A stretch of 64,000 nucleotides of DNA from Ophiura sarsii (Eukaryota > Echinodermata > Ophiuroidea > Amphilepidida > Ophiuridae), in assembly GCA_035610835.1 (NCBI GenBank), contig CM069442.1, positions 6,918,444 to 6,982,443 of the forward strand. The letters are read 5' to 3'. Under the pieces are notes generated by a model. It was not told the origin of the DNA, made no database searches, and saw nothing but the letters and a program-made list of their open reading frames with translations. Position 1 is the first letter of the stretch. Every line of letters starts with the position of its first letter. This document shows, piece after piece, positions 46,873 to 57,700 of this stretch. A program made the position numbers and the translations under genes.

Positions 46873-47790
46873 ACAACTTAACATTGTCAGGCCTGCCTAA
46901 CAACTGAACATTGTCAGGCCTGCCTAACATCTTAACATTGTCCGGCCTGCCTAACAACTTAACATTGTCAGGCCTGCCTAGCATCTTAACATTGTCAGGC
47001 CTGCCTAACAACTTAACATTGTCAGGCCTGCCTAACAACTTAACATTGTCAGGCCTGCCTAACAACTTAACATTGTCAGGCCTGCCTAACAACTTAACAT
47101 TGTCAGGCCTGCCTAACAACTTAACATTGTCAGGCCTGCCTAACAACTTAACATTGTCAGGCCTGCCTAACAACTTAACATTGTCAGGCCTGTCTAGCAT
47201 CTTAACATTGTCAGGCCTGCCTAACACCTTAACATTGTCAGGCCTGCCTAACAACTTAACATTGTCAGGTCTGCCTAACAACTTAACATTGTCAGGCCTA
47301 ACTAGCATCTTAACATTGTCAGGCCTGCCTAGCATCTTAACATTGTCAGGCGTGCCTAACAACTTAACATTGTCAGGCCTGCCTAACAACTTAAAATTGT
47401 CAGGCCTGCCTAGGATCTTAACATTGTCAGGCCTGCCTAACAACTTAACACTGTCAGGACTACCTAACAACTTAAAATTGTCAGGCCTGCCTAGGATCTT
47501 AACATTGTAAGGCCTGCCTAACAACTTAACATTGTCAGGCCTGCCTAACATCTTAACATTGTCAGGCCTGCCTAACAGCTTAACATTGTCAGGCCTGCCT
47601 AACACCTTAACATTGTCAGGCCTGCCTAGCAACTTAACATTGTCAGGCCTGCCTAACAGCTTAACATTGTCAGGCCTGCCTAGCAACTTAACATTGTCAG
47701 GCCTGCCTAACAACTTTACATTGTCAGGCCTGCCTAACAACTTAACATTGTCAGGCCTGCGTAACAGCTTAACATTGTCAGGCCAGCCTA
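46873..47790. repeat. 27-bp minisatellite, about 34 units
   Basis: Tandem variants of TTAACATTGTCAGGCCTGCC plus TAACAAC. Variation clusters at the last four bases (AACA, AGCA, ACCT, AGGA). As 27 is a multiple of three, long frames stay open on both strands (LGRPDNVKL units on minus, SGLPNNLTL on plus). No start-site context, splice sites or non-repeat coding flank supports a protein. A stray unit sits at about 47951. Confidence 0.97.
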
Positions 47791-47972
47791 TAGTCTATTT
47801 GGCCATCATGAAACGGTGTTGAACCGCATATTCTACTAATTGCAGCACATAACGTGCGCGTCTAACTAGCAGTCTGGCGTGTACACACGAGCGTTGAAAG
47901 GTGGAAGATACATACATGTGCGTAAAAGCTGCAGCCAAATGGAGTGTAGCAACTTAACATTGTCCGGCCTGC

Positions 47973-48320
47973 TCAACGCTTTCCACGCGGCAGGGCGTCT
48001 GCAGACGACATTCCAAAATTTCACAAAATGATTCAAAAATATCAATATTATTGAATTTTATTACCATATTTGGAATCACCATGAGAAATGCATTACAAGT
48101 ACAATCAATATGAAACCTCACACGGGTACAACCTTGAAGGTGAACGCTACATTACTCTCCCATTTGCAGACGATTTTTCAGCAGCACCGATAAACCCAGA
48201 CATCAAAGCCGTATGTCAGAAATTCATGAAATCACCCAATTAGACCTTGAAAGTTGCGAAAGGTTTCTGAAAAACCTGTTTTGTAGTTGGTAAAACCAAT
48301 TGCGGCATGGAAAGTGTTAA
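47973..48320 (+). mobile_element. TTAA MITE family 'CACTTTCC', copy B
   Basis: Starts TCAACGCTTTCCACGCGGC and ends GGCATGGAAAGTGTTAA. It shares 'gtctgcagacgacattcc', 'ttaccatatttggaatcacc' and 'atgagaaatgcatt' with copies C and D. It carries about 140 bp of extra central sequence. Confidence 0.8.
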
Positions 48321-48499
48321 GGAAAGTAGGGGAGCAATCATTCATACTCTTGTCGTTGGGCATCGTGTGACATCGACTTTAATTGGCGCGCATGTTGAAG
48401 CAATGCCAATGACAGCCCCCTCCTTTGAAACCCAAGATGACAGAGCCTACATAATGCATTCAAAAAATGATGTTGGCAAAACAAAAGAGGTCTGTCTCT

Positions 48500-48765
48500 T
48501 AACCTTAACTCCCCAAGGCATGTTTTTGTGAATTAAACCATCAGGGGTGAAAAACGGTCACATTTTGGTGGAAAATTATGCGCCGGGAATTGAACCCGGG
48601 CCTAACCTTAACTCCCCCGGGCATGTTTTTTTGAATTAAACCATCAGGGGTGAAAAACAGGTCACATTTTGGTGGAAAATCATGAATGCGCCGAGAATCG
48701 AACCCGGGCCACATGCATGCAAGTCTGAGGCTCTATAGACCGACTGAGCTATATGGGTCACGCTC
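48500..48765 (-). repeat. tRNA-Ala-like SINE with a tandem partial duplication
   Basis: On the minus strand TATAGCTCAGTCGGTCTATA (A box) and GGGTTCGATTC (B box) form a tRNA-like head at about 48682-48760. The downstream body ('ccaccaaaatgtgacc', 'caggggtg' complement) occurs twice, at about 48502-48600 and 48610-48712. The first body copy keeps only the tRNA 3' part. A duplication breakpoint therefore lies within the tRNA region. The anticodon arm is unpaired, so it is not a working tRNA. Confidence 0.55.
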
Positions 48766-49074
48766 AAAAAACATACGTTTTTCTCCCAATTTGAAGCGTG
48801 GTATGAGATATAAGATAGGCCGGTACCAGATTGCAGCAGCGTCGGGTTTTGTAGTTGATATGTAGTGTGTAGGAGCATTTATTAGGGTTAAAGGGAATTT
48901 GACATAGCCTGAGTTCCATAAACATCCCTTCAATAAGGATATATACATGTACATAATGCTGTTTCAGTAGAGCAAGAAAGAAGACGACATTGTAGCTAGT
49001 TGGCTCAAATTAACCCAGAGCTTAAAGGCGCTATATTCTGGGAGAAAGATAATCACAGGCACATCATTCCACAC

Positions 49075-49262
49075 TTAGGCCCTCAGCGACCGACTCTAAA
49101 ATCTCAAAAATCAGAGTCGTAATTGTTTTTGGTTTTTTTAACATTTAAAATGTTACCACATTTTTCAAAATATTATTATTTTCTGCTTGAAATCAATTGA
49201 CCGACCGACCCGACTTCAAGATTTTTGGCACTTGAGGGCAACACACAAAAAAATTGCCTATA
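49075..49262. mobile_element. TTAGGC/GCCTA element (copy I)
   Basis: TTAGGCCCTCAGCGACCGAC at the left and CTTGAGGGCAACACAC..TTGCCTA at the right. The interior holds CCGACCGACCCGACTTC. The stem is shorter than in other copies. Confidence 0.5.
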
Positions 49263-49378
49263 CTAATAGGACTAATAATCGTGTTCGCCATGTGAGTGGA
49301 GATAGCACCATGATGTGACCCTAACCCCGAGGCACCTTTTCAAAAGATTTTTTTTCGCGGCCAAATAGCAGGAGAAAA

Positions 49379-49459
49379 AGTGCCCCCACTCCCCCGGGGC
49401 TCGAACCCCGGACCTCTGGGTTCAGAGGCAGATGATCTACCTCTAGGCCACGGGGGGAA
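49379..49459 (-). repeat. tRNA-like sequence with A and B boxes
   Basis: TGGCCTAGAGGTAGATCATC and GGGGTTCGAGCCCC are strong Pol III box matches, and TTCCCCC/GGGGGAG can form an acceptor-like stem. The anticodon arm pairs only with a six-base loop (CCTCT-GAACCC-AGAGG), so a normal tRNA is unlikely. It is a tRNA-derived repeat or pseudogene. Confidence 0.5.
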
Positions 49460-50296
49460 ACCATACATGGTGGAGTATATTCCGCCCTGTTTATACCCTG
49501 GGGCCATTATTTTATTAAAAAACTGCCGAGCCGGGTGACACAAGCACACCGCATCGTAGTAATTCGTAGTACTCAAGAGTGTTGGGGTTAAAATACTCAC
49601 TTCACAAAATTCTGTATTGCTACAGTAATCAATTGGAACGCCACCAATGTATTCATCCTGTCTACACAGAAGGATATATCACTGACTCCTTGGATTGACG
49701 AGTAGACAAGTAACACTTAGCAATACTTAAACGCATGTGTGCATTAGCCTAAAAATACACTCCTGTCTCGTCATTGTCTGTATGTTACTAGCGTTTAGCA
49801 AATTGAATCCAGAATTTGGTGTGATGTTTGCAATGCAAATATAACCCATAAATAAGGATTCTCTTGGAGAGTTTAGTTAAAAAAGCAAAAGGTTAGATTA
49901 TTTTCAAAGTAAAGCATGCATGACAGTGACAGATATGCAAAAAAAGGGGAAAAAGAAAAAAATGTAAATTAGAATAAAATTGAAAGCGTTCTTATAAGAA
50001 ATAAAAAATACCGGCTGGGCAGACTGCATTGCAAAATATGCTTTTCATACCCAGACAGACGCATCTATAATGCAAGCCTTCCATGTTGGCCTTATAAAAC
50101 AGTTTGCTAGCTTGTTTGAATACAAACATATGCTCACTTAAATTATGATGTGATGTCATAAAAGGCCTTAATTGTATAATTCCTTCATTAAATAGTATAC
50201 TTGTGTAATTCATCTTTTTCTAACTTTGATCATTTTGCTTTGATTTTGTATTCTCCTTACAGATTACATATGATTGGCTTTGTTGTATTCCTTACA
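49460..50296. other. No gene recognised
   Basis: AT-rich sequence with short frames only. Confidence 0.45.
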
Positions 50297-50563
50297 CTAA
50301 GGCCAAAAGAAAAGAAAAGTTTGTCTCAAATGACATGAGAGATTGAAAATCTAATGCGGTCTGCGGATTTTTTTTCTTCTTCAAATTAGACCCGATCGTC
50401 ATTTGTTTGGCCAAAAAGTTGGATTTTGCCAGATTTTTTTTGAGAAATTTGAAAAATAGGAAAAAAATGAAGAAAAAAACTCACTAAAAAAAAAAGCTGA
50501 CGCGGGCGGTTACGGGAATGCGCACGGGTCATTTGAGACAAATTTCTTTTTTTTTGCCTAATA
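50297..50563. mobile_element. TTAGGC-type element (copy J)
   Basis: CTAAGGCCAAAAGAAAAG is followed by TTTGTCTCAAATGAC. The right end has GTCATTTGAGACAAA, a T run and GCCTAA. The stem is a perfect 15-base match. The interior is A/T-rich. Confidence 0.7.
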
Positions 50564-51039
50564 CAAATGTTTATATTTGCATTGTATTAACATACAACAA
50601 ATTGCAGCGGTCTAAGGATAAGGCATGTGTGTCGCCCACCTATGCTTTGCACAAACCACATACAAGGAAATAAACACAGTCTAGCGCTATAGCCCTCCCG
50701 CAAGCACTATTAAACAGACCGCATAGTGTCACTGTCCTAGGTGTTGATGCCCAACAGAATATAATGGTGTCGTCGTAGAGATCTAAAATAGCAAGTTGGA
50801 TGACATTTAAAATAAATCTGTCTACTTTAATATCAGATAAGTGACTGCATTTCCCCCATTTTTTCCTCAATATTTAGTGAACATTCAGGATTAGGTCAGT
50901 TGCTACGCTCACCTTTTCATGGTAGGAAGCTATTAATCTAGGTCTTTTTTATTAACTATGATGAAAATTACACTCGAGATCACCACACGGCAACAGATTT
51001 CTTTTCCGACCCCAAAAATTCACCTGACCCCCCCCCCCC
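50564..51039. other. No gene recognised
   Basis: A 76-codon minus-strand frame (50640-50870) has no domain. A C tract lies at about 51029-51039. Confidence 0.4.
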
Positions 51040-51115
51040 CACCCCAACGGATTTGAACCACGGACCTCCAGTACCAGGGCCCAGATCCTAGCCACTACAC
51101 CACATCTTTCAGTCG
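51040..51115 (-). repeat. tRNA-Glu-like sequence
   Basis: TGGTGTAGTGGCTAGGATC closely resembles a tRNA-Glu A box and GTGGTTCAAATCC is a B box. The anticodon arm is not a canonical Glu arm. It is a tRNA-derived repeat or pseudogene. Confidence 0.5.
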
Positions 51116-51919
51116 ACACTCGGCGAGTATATTCGCCTCGTTATATAGCCTGGGTCCGTTTTGTACCCCAAAAACCTGCACGCCGGGTTATAAAAACATT
51201 TTTTTCCGCACAGTTGCCATGTGGTGAAGTAGAGTTAGGGTTGTTCCAATAAATTGATTGTGAAAATGAATGTCATTGTAGATATTTGTCATGAAAACGA
51301 GGCATTGAAAATTTCTAATTGCAATACGTGAGTGCTCATCCATGTGCGCACTACGCATTCGTTGTTCACACAGCACAGATTCACAAATTTTTACTACATA
51401 AGGGGTCGTATTTTCATGCTGAACATAAGGGGTTGTATTCTCGTACTGAACATGGTTTTAGCATAAAATCGTCGCTACTTGGTGCAAATGTTCAGTTAAA
51501 CACAAGTTAAAATACCCCTATACCCATTTTTAAAGTTAGACATTTTCAGTGAGTTGAACGCATGTTTAATTTAGTTGTTGAGAATTGCATTTAGTTAAAT
51601 GATGTGTTAAAGTCAAAATTAGATGCATTTATAGCTTAAAACCATGTTTAAATATGTACGAGAATATGGCCCCAAGTCTTCTTCAAATAGGCTTACGATG
51701 ATGTTGATATGCTGACAATGTATTCTGGCTTGTTACATGTTTCCCTCACATCAACGTATGTTAATTGATTTTTTTCTTCATATTTCTCTTAATACTGATC
51801 TTATTATATAGCTTTGCATACTTACCAAATTCCACTGCGAAATATATGCGACCCAATGGCTCCACCACTGTCACAATATCACATCTTGTGAGCAGAAAGT
51901 AGGGGCTAATTGTACTTTC
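51116..51919. other. No gene recognised
   Basis: Two 'aaggggt.gtattttc..gctgaaca' lines near 51400-51450 form a small local repeat. Confidence 0.45.
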
Positions 51920-52375
51920 TTAACACTTTCCATGCGGCAGGCGTCTGCAGACGACATTCCAAAATTTCACAAAATGTTTCAAAAATGTCAAAATTATTGA
52001 ATTTCATTACTGTAAAACAAGTTAATTTCACGGCAACTTTTATTCGCGAATTGCTAATCATCACTAGTTTCGCGGTAACTTAATTTCGCGAAAGTAACAT
52101 TTCTACCACTGCTGTCATCTTCTCACACATAAATTTGCGGCAATATAATTTAGCAAATTTAAGTTTCTCGCAAAATTCGCAAAATTAAATTGCTCGCAAA
52201 ATTAACTTGTTTTACAGTACCATATTTGGAATCACCATGAGAAATGCATTGAGATAAGTACAAACATGCCTAGTATTAGTTCAGTAATCCTTGAGATAGA
52301 CTTTGAAATTTGGGAAAGGTTTCTGAAAAATCTGTTTTGTATATTGTAAAACTAATGAATGAATAAAAAGTGTTA
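51920..52375 (+). mobile_element. TTAA MITE family 'CACTTTCC', copy C (host of a nested MITE)
   Basis: Starts TTAACACTTTCCATGCGGC and ends AAAAGTGTTAA. Its sequence is interrupted between 'gaatttcat' and 'ccatatttgg' by the element at 52010-52217. Copies B and D preserve the uninterrupted site. Confidence 0.85.
52008..52219. mobile_element. TA-duplicating MITE nested in copy C
   Basis: Element 52010-52217 has ends CTGTAAAACAAGTTAATTT and its exact inverse, flanked by TA on each side. The empty site in copy B reads 'attaccatattt', with one TA, which directly shows a TA duplication as in Tc1/mariner-type integration. The interior is built of 'aatttcgcg' units. Confidence 0.92.
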
Positions 52376-52614
52376 AACACTGCAAATGAAAAACTATGAG
52401 AAATATTTCTGAAAGTTAGTTTCTGTTTTATTTCAAATATAGTGTTGTCTGTATAATACTATTATGCATATCGTCTATAGGACAGTATTATAGGAGTTAT
52501 ATGTAAATATTTTTTTGCACGACCCACATGCTGAGCTAGGCTATATCCTTTGAACATCAATTATTTAAGCAAAAGTGGCAGTAGTTTGTGCCAACAATTG
52601 TGATGTTAATTGCA

Positions 52615-52857
52615 GTGAGGCGACGAAGAAAAAGAAACCTGTTCTAATTTTTCTACACATTTTTGATTTTTTTTTATTTTAAATTTGTATCAACAATTTC
52701 AGATTTGTTTTGAAATATTTTAAAAATATTGGAAATTATTGACAATTCAGCAAAATATTCACACAAAAATGTTTGCAGGAAAAAAATGTGAACGACCTAC
52801 CCTATCTTAACCATCCGTTGGGTCGTAGAGCAGGTTTTGTTTTTTCATCGCCTAACT
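52615..52857. mobile_element. TTAGGC-related element (copy L)
   Basis: GAGGCGACGAAGAAAAAG with AAACCTGTTCT at the left; AGAGCAGGTTT, a T run and TCGCCTAAC at the right. CGACCTACCC and GGGTCGT near the right end are the family core. Confidence 0.5.
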
Positions 52858-52877
52858 TATGAAGTTATGATCCATAC

Positions 52878-53061
52878 TACACTGAGCCAAAAAAGAAACT
52901 TATAAAAATAAAAAAACTTATAAAAGTTTAACAGATCACCAAATAAAATTCTGTGCATGAAAATGTACCAAATTTGGATACAATATTAATAGTAATATCA
53001 GTAATATTGTATCCAAATTTTTTTAAATTTTTTTTATAAGTTTCTTTTTTGGCTCAGTGTA
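52878..53061. mobile_element. TA-flanked mariner-type MITE
   Basis: Element 52880-53059 has ends CACTGAGCCAAAAAAGAAAC and its inverse, continuing to TTATAAAAA, with TA on both sides. The inside is a second palindrome ('aaatttggatacaatatt'). At 180 bp it is non-coding. Confidence 0.88.
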
Positions 53062-53494
53062 TAAATTTGACCATTTCAAAAATCTGTTGATTTGATCTTG
53101 TTTAAGGCTTGATAATGTTTGGTATAATTTCCACATTGTTTGATGAATGCAAACTATATCAGTATCAGATTGCTGTGATTCAGTTGATAATTTGTGCGTC
53201 ACAAATGAAGTCAATTTTGCAATTAGTAACACAAGTATTCCAGGATGTAAAATGGCATCACAAAATATGAAACTTGTTGGTTATTTTCGCACAGTTCTTG
53301 TTACACCATTCTGGAATTTGTTCTCTTGTCCTAAACAGAATCCAAATTGTACACGTATCTTTTGCACCACATCACATATATAGGGTATGAAAGTTGATTT
53401 AGTCGCATACTTCCTTTATCCATTCGAGAATTGTAGCTTGTACCGTCTCTTGCCTCCCCCAAATGGAAAACAAGAGTATAAATTTCACATGTAA

Positions 53495-54130
53495 TTAGGC
53501 CAACAAAAAAAGGAGTTGTGTTGCCCTCACAAGCCTAAAATCGGGAAGGTTGGCTAGTTGGATTTTTTTCGGGAAGGTCGGCTGGCCGGATTTTTTATTA
53601 TTTTTTAGTATACCAAATCAACCATTTTATACCTATTATTTCAGTCAACATGTGTGAAGATACTAAGGGAAATGCATACTAGCTGTATTTTCTACCCAAT
53701 GGTGAATATTTTCTTGAAGTACACATCCATGAAAAAAATATTCACCCTTGATTCTATAATAGAAACTGCTTGAAAGTATGGAATATCCACATATTATATT
53801 GTATACTGAATTAAAGACAACGATGGAGAGAATGAGACTAAATAAAAGCAATATACTAGTTGCATTTTCTTTCTTGTACGTGGAGTACAAACCCGAGCTT
53901 GTTGTTTGGTTTTCTGGGTTTTGTTGGCTTTTACACACATTCATCAACTGGAAGATAGGTAAAAATAGTGTTGAAATATAAAAAAATCTTTAAAAAAGGA
54001 AAATCTTAAAAATAAAAAAAATTCCTAAAAAAAAATTCCTAATTTATTTTATTTTTAAAACCGGTCCACATTTTTCGTTATTTTGAACCGGCTGGATGAG
54101 GGCAACACAAATCTTTTTTTTTGGCCTTAC
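53495..54130. mobile_element. TTAGGC/GCCTTA element (copy K), enlarged
   Basis: TTAGGCCAACAAAAAAAGG with GTTGTGTTGCCCTCAC at the left; GATGAGGGCAACACAA, a T run and GGCCTTA at the right. GGAAGGTTGGCTAGTTGG and CCGGCTGG are core-like. About 370 bp in the middle (about 53620-53990) is unlike other copies and may be an insertion. Confidence 0.6.
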
Positions 54131-54331
54131 AACATACACGTCTGCGCTGCATCATGATATAAAACCACATCACAGGGTGTGAAACTTGATATTGTCGCAT
54201 ATTTCCTGTTGCATAATTCCAGAATTGTACCTTGTTTTGTCCTCTTGCTCCATCTCCTGCAGTAAAAATGCCAAAATCCATGCGTAATATATGCGAACCA
54301 CTGTTAAACCGCATCACAGGGTATGTCACTT

Positions 54332-54337
54332 TTTATT
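54332..54337 (-). terminator. Candidate polyadenylation signal for SMG5
   Basis: AATAAA on the minus strand, about 250 nt after the SMG5 stop codon. It is the nearest canonical signal I noticed and has not been tested against transcripts. Confidence 0.3.
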
Positions 54338-54586
54338 TTCACATGGTTCTGTATTTGCATCATTCCGAATTCCATGCGTTATTACAAATTAAATACTGCG
54401 CCACGATGCGTAACTGCTTCACCGGGGTATGAAACAGGATATTGTCACGTAGTTTCCGTTGGCACCGATCTGGAATTGGGCGAGTATGCAGCAAGCACAC
54501 AGACATAACACAGGCTACTTACTGTCGCCTGGCATCACCTCCATCCCTCTCATCTTCCACCACCACTTCCTTCCTTCTATCACCTA

Positions 54587-54797
54587 TTAGTTGCTCTCCT
54601 TCCATCTATTCAAGAACTCCGGCGCATACTCCACCTGCACCCCCAGGGAGCGTGCAGTCAGTATGGCGGTCTCCATGGCTTCGCTTAGCAACTGCCCAGG
54701 CTTTTGGTCAGTCAGTATGGTGGCCATACCGATGGACTCACAGTCTGAAGTCTGCTGGCTGAAGTAACGACAGCATTCCAGGAGGCTGAAGAAGGTT
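54587..54797 (-). CDS. SMG5: SMG5 terminal exon
   Basis: 211 nt from acceptor CCACTTTCCAG to the TAA at 54587-54589, followed by TAG. It encodes TFFSLLECCRYFSQQTSDCE, then a GMATILTD strand, a helix with AMETAILTARSLGVQVEY, and the conserved end FLNRWKESN, comparable with FYKQWKEIG in vertebrates. Confidence 0.93.
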
Positions 54798-57700
54798 CTG
54801 GAAAGTGGAAGAATGCATTGTATTTATAAACATAACAAACCATAACAATTAGCATTTGTATAGAGCGCTCTTAAACATTATACAATGGTACTACAAAATA
54901 AAAACAGAACAATATCAAAACAGTGCTCAACATCACTTGCACTTTAACGGTGGAATAAATCAGCTTTTAACATCATATATATAAGGCCATTATGTTTTGA
55001 AATCAAATACTAAAGAAAGCTGTCTAACTCTAAAACCTCCCACTAACATTCCTACTGCTCCTTATATTCCAAATGCCTCACCAGACCCACTTTTTCCTGA
55101 ACTTGTTTAAAATAGACTTCTAATAAAGCTATAGTTTAATCAGTTGCAAATTGGAATGATATATCTGGTTTTTTATCTCTACGCGTGCAAAAATAATGCA
55201 AGTGTACACGCGCAATGATGGCCATACGCACACGGTTTTGGCGGTACGCACCCGTCACGCATATGATGCATAGCGCGTTTGTTTTCTTCACGTGCGCCCG
55301 CATCCTTCTGTATTCAATGATGCTGTAATGAGACTTTGCCTATTTGGAACTGATCAAACTATAACAGTCCTATTGAAACTTTGTTGAACCCAATGCCTTA
55401 CCTGACTGCTTTATCCTCTCCTCTGGGCGGCTTTTTCCTGTTGTCTAATGCTAACATCTCGCTCTCTTTCTGTGCACGTAAATATCTGTAAGAATCCAAT
55501 CACACAGCAACAGAATGAATGACATGGATGGGCTGGGGTGCTATAGTATGATGTTAGTAGATTTTCAAAATATTGACATTTGAAACTAAAGCAGAACGAA
55601 GGGGAAAAACCTGTTCTGCCGAGTCAGAAATATGAGGAGGGGGGGGGGGGGGGGGGGGGGGGGTTGTTTCGAAAAATAAAAGGTTTGATAGCGGGGGTGG
55701 GGTTAATTTAGTGTTGCCCAAACCGGTGCATGCACATTTTTTGGGCTTAATTTTCAGGCAATTTTCAAAATATTTCACAAATTTTGTCCGAGTCTATATA
55801 TTATTTATAAATTTTCAAAATATCAAAATGTTCTAAAAAATGTGTTTGTTTTTAAAATGGGTCTGTCGGGCCTGTATTGTTTTTTCATGGTCTAATGGAT
55901 GCCTCGAAACAGAAAAGAATTGAGAAAATCTTGAAAGAGGAATGACATCTCTCAACCAAAGTTGAGTTGAAATGTAATTAAAGTAATGTCCTCCATTCAT
56001 CTTTGGATAAGTCTACCTCAGACAACAAATCTACCATAACAATAATATAGAGAGGCCAGAGATTGTGACCGTTGCTGTCATCTATATTTGAAGAGGTATT
56101 TTGCAAAAGGGCCTACATCCACTTTGGCTCTTATTGAGAAAAAGTCAAAAAACTGTTTCTAAATATTCAAGTTGAGCAATTGAAAAACTGAATGGATTAT
56201 GAAAGAGGTACACTAACATACTAATTGAAATTGAAATAAATTTTAAATGTGCTAGTTTTAATTTTTTTTAAAATCATGTTTACATTTTTTGAAAATTTGG
56301 ATGTAGGCCCTTTTGCAACAATACTCCATCTGTTTGTACATAAAGAAAAAATACCACACACAAAAAATCATTTATTTTAATCATTTCAAATAAATAAGTT
56401 TGATATTGAAATGTATAGGTCACAATCATATGTTTCAAGGAAATAAAGTCATTTTTTTCAAAAATACCTACATCTCATTGTAAACAGCCATTGAAGTTGT
56501 TGTTTTGTTGCAAAAGGGCCTGTATCCCGATTTAATTCTGGATACAGGCCCTTTTGCAACAAAACAACAATTTCAATGGCTGTTTACAATGAGATGTAGG
56601 TCTTTTTGAAAAAAATGACTTTGTTTCCTTGAAACATATGATTTTTCCCTATACATTTCTATATCAAACTCATTTTTTGAAAAAATGCACCATAGCCCTT
56701 TTGCAAAATACCTCTTCATTTGTGTAAAAAATAGTTGTATAGCTATATGTATTTAAAACGTACCTGTTTCCCTTCTGGAATTCTCTCTCTAGATACTTGA
56801 TAGCATCTCTAGCCTTAGCCAGTTGCTTCTTGGAAAAATCTAAGCCATCGATAACTGGTGAGAAAAATTGGAGAATACGCATAGAAAATCGGTGTTATTA
56901 TAGTAAGATTCATAAACATTGGGCCAATCGGTTATTTATTTGGACCTATTCCATATGAGGTTAGAGGAACCACAATGGACCAATCCCGATGATATTGGCA
57001 TTGTTTAGATGCTATTGGTTTTGCTGTGAATATGATGGACATCAAAGTGTTGAAGCACCACATTCACAAATATTATGCGTCCATGCATGAATTTAAACTA
57101 CCCGAGCAAATAGCGCACTATTCAAAATGTGCCATTTTAACTAGTGACACATATTGATCATCATTTCTAATCATTCTTGTTTAGATGAGGATTGAATTAA
57201 AATGAAAAATCAATTTGGACAACGGCACGAGAAAACTTTGTCACTATTCTGGATATGAACTACCTACGATGTGAATAAAGACACAAGGAAGCTTAGAACC
57301 ATATGTGCCAATGATCAGATTAAGATTTCAAATCAACTGTCATCTGCAAGTTGCCTGCACCCCTTTTGAGAACCTGGTTGACAAATCCCTACGCAAATAT
57401 GAGTGCTCTCTAACATTTCAATGACTTCAGGGCATCAAGAACTGAGAGAAATATTATGATTACTTGATATTGGGGTTTTCTGGGTTTTCCCCCATTTTGT
57501 GTTCTGCCGTTGATACATGCTGAATAATCAATTATTCTGAATTATGAACCACTTATGAAAAAACGATATGTCAAAAAAAAAGATTTTCAATTTAAAAATA
57601 CCTTGATCAAGAACAGCATTTAGTTAGCAGGAAACCCGCTTCATGAAATGCATTACTGTAAATTCAGAGTAGCTACGCACTTACTTGCTCAACTGTTACG

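Larger units (their letters stand above)
53245..54490. repeat. Degenerate approx. 100-bp tandem units beside SMG5 3' end
   Basis: Units sharing 'catcacagggtatgaaac', 'gatattgtcgca', 'ttcc.gttgca..attc..gaatt' recur about five times. They are interrupted by the element at 53495-54130. Similar unit fragments occur near 27340 and 51850. Confidence 0.55.

Noticed and set aside
46790..47740. 316-codon minus-strand open frame of LGRPDNVKL repeats, and 199- and 96-codon plus-strand frames
   Set aside because: All are translations of the 27-bp minisatellite, whose unit length keeps frames open. There is no start context, intron structure or non-repeat coding flank.
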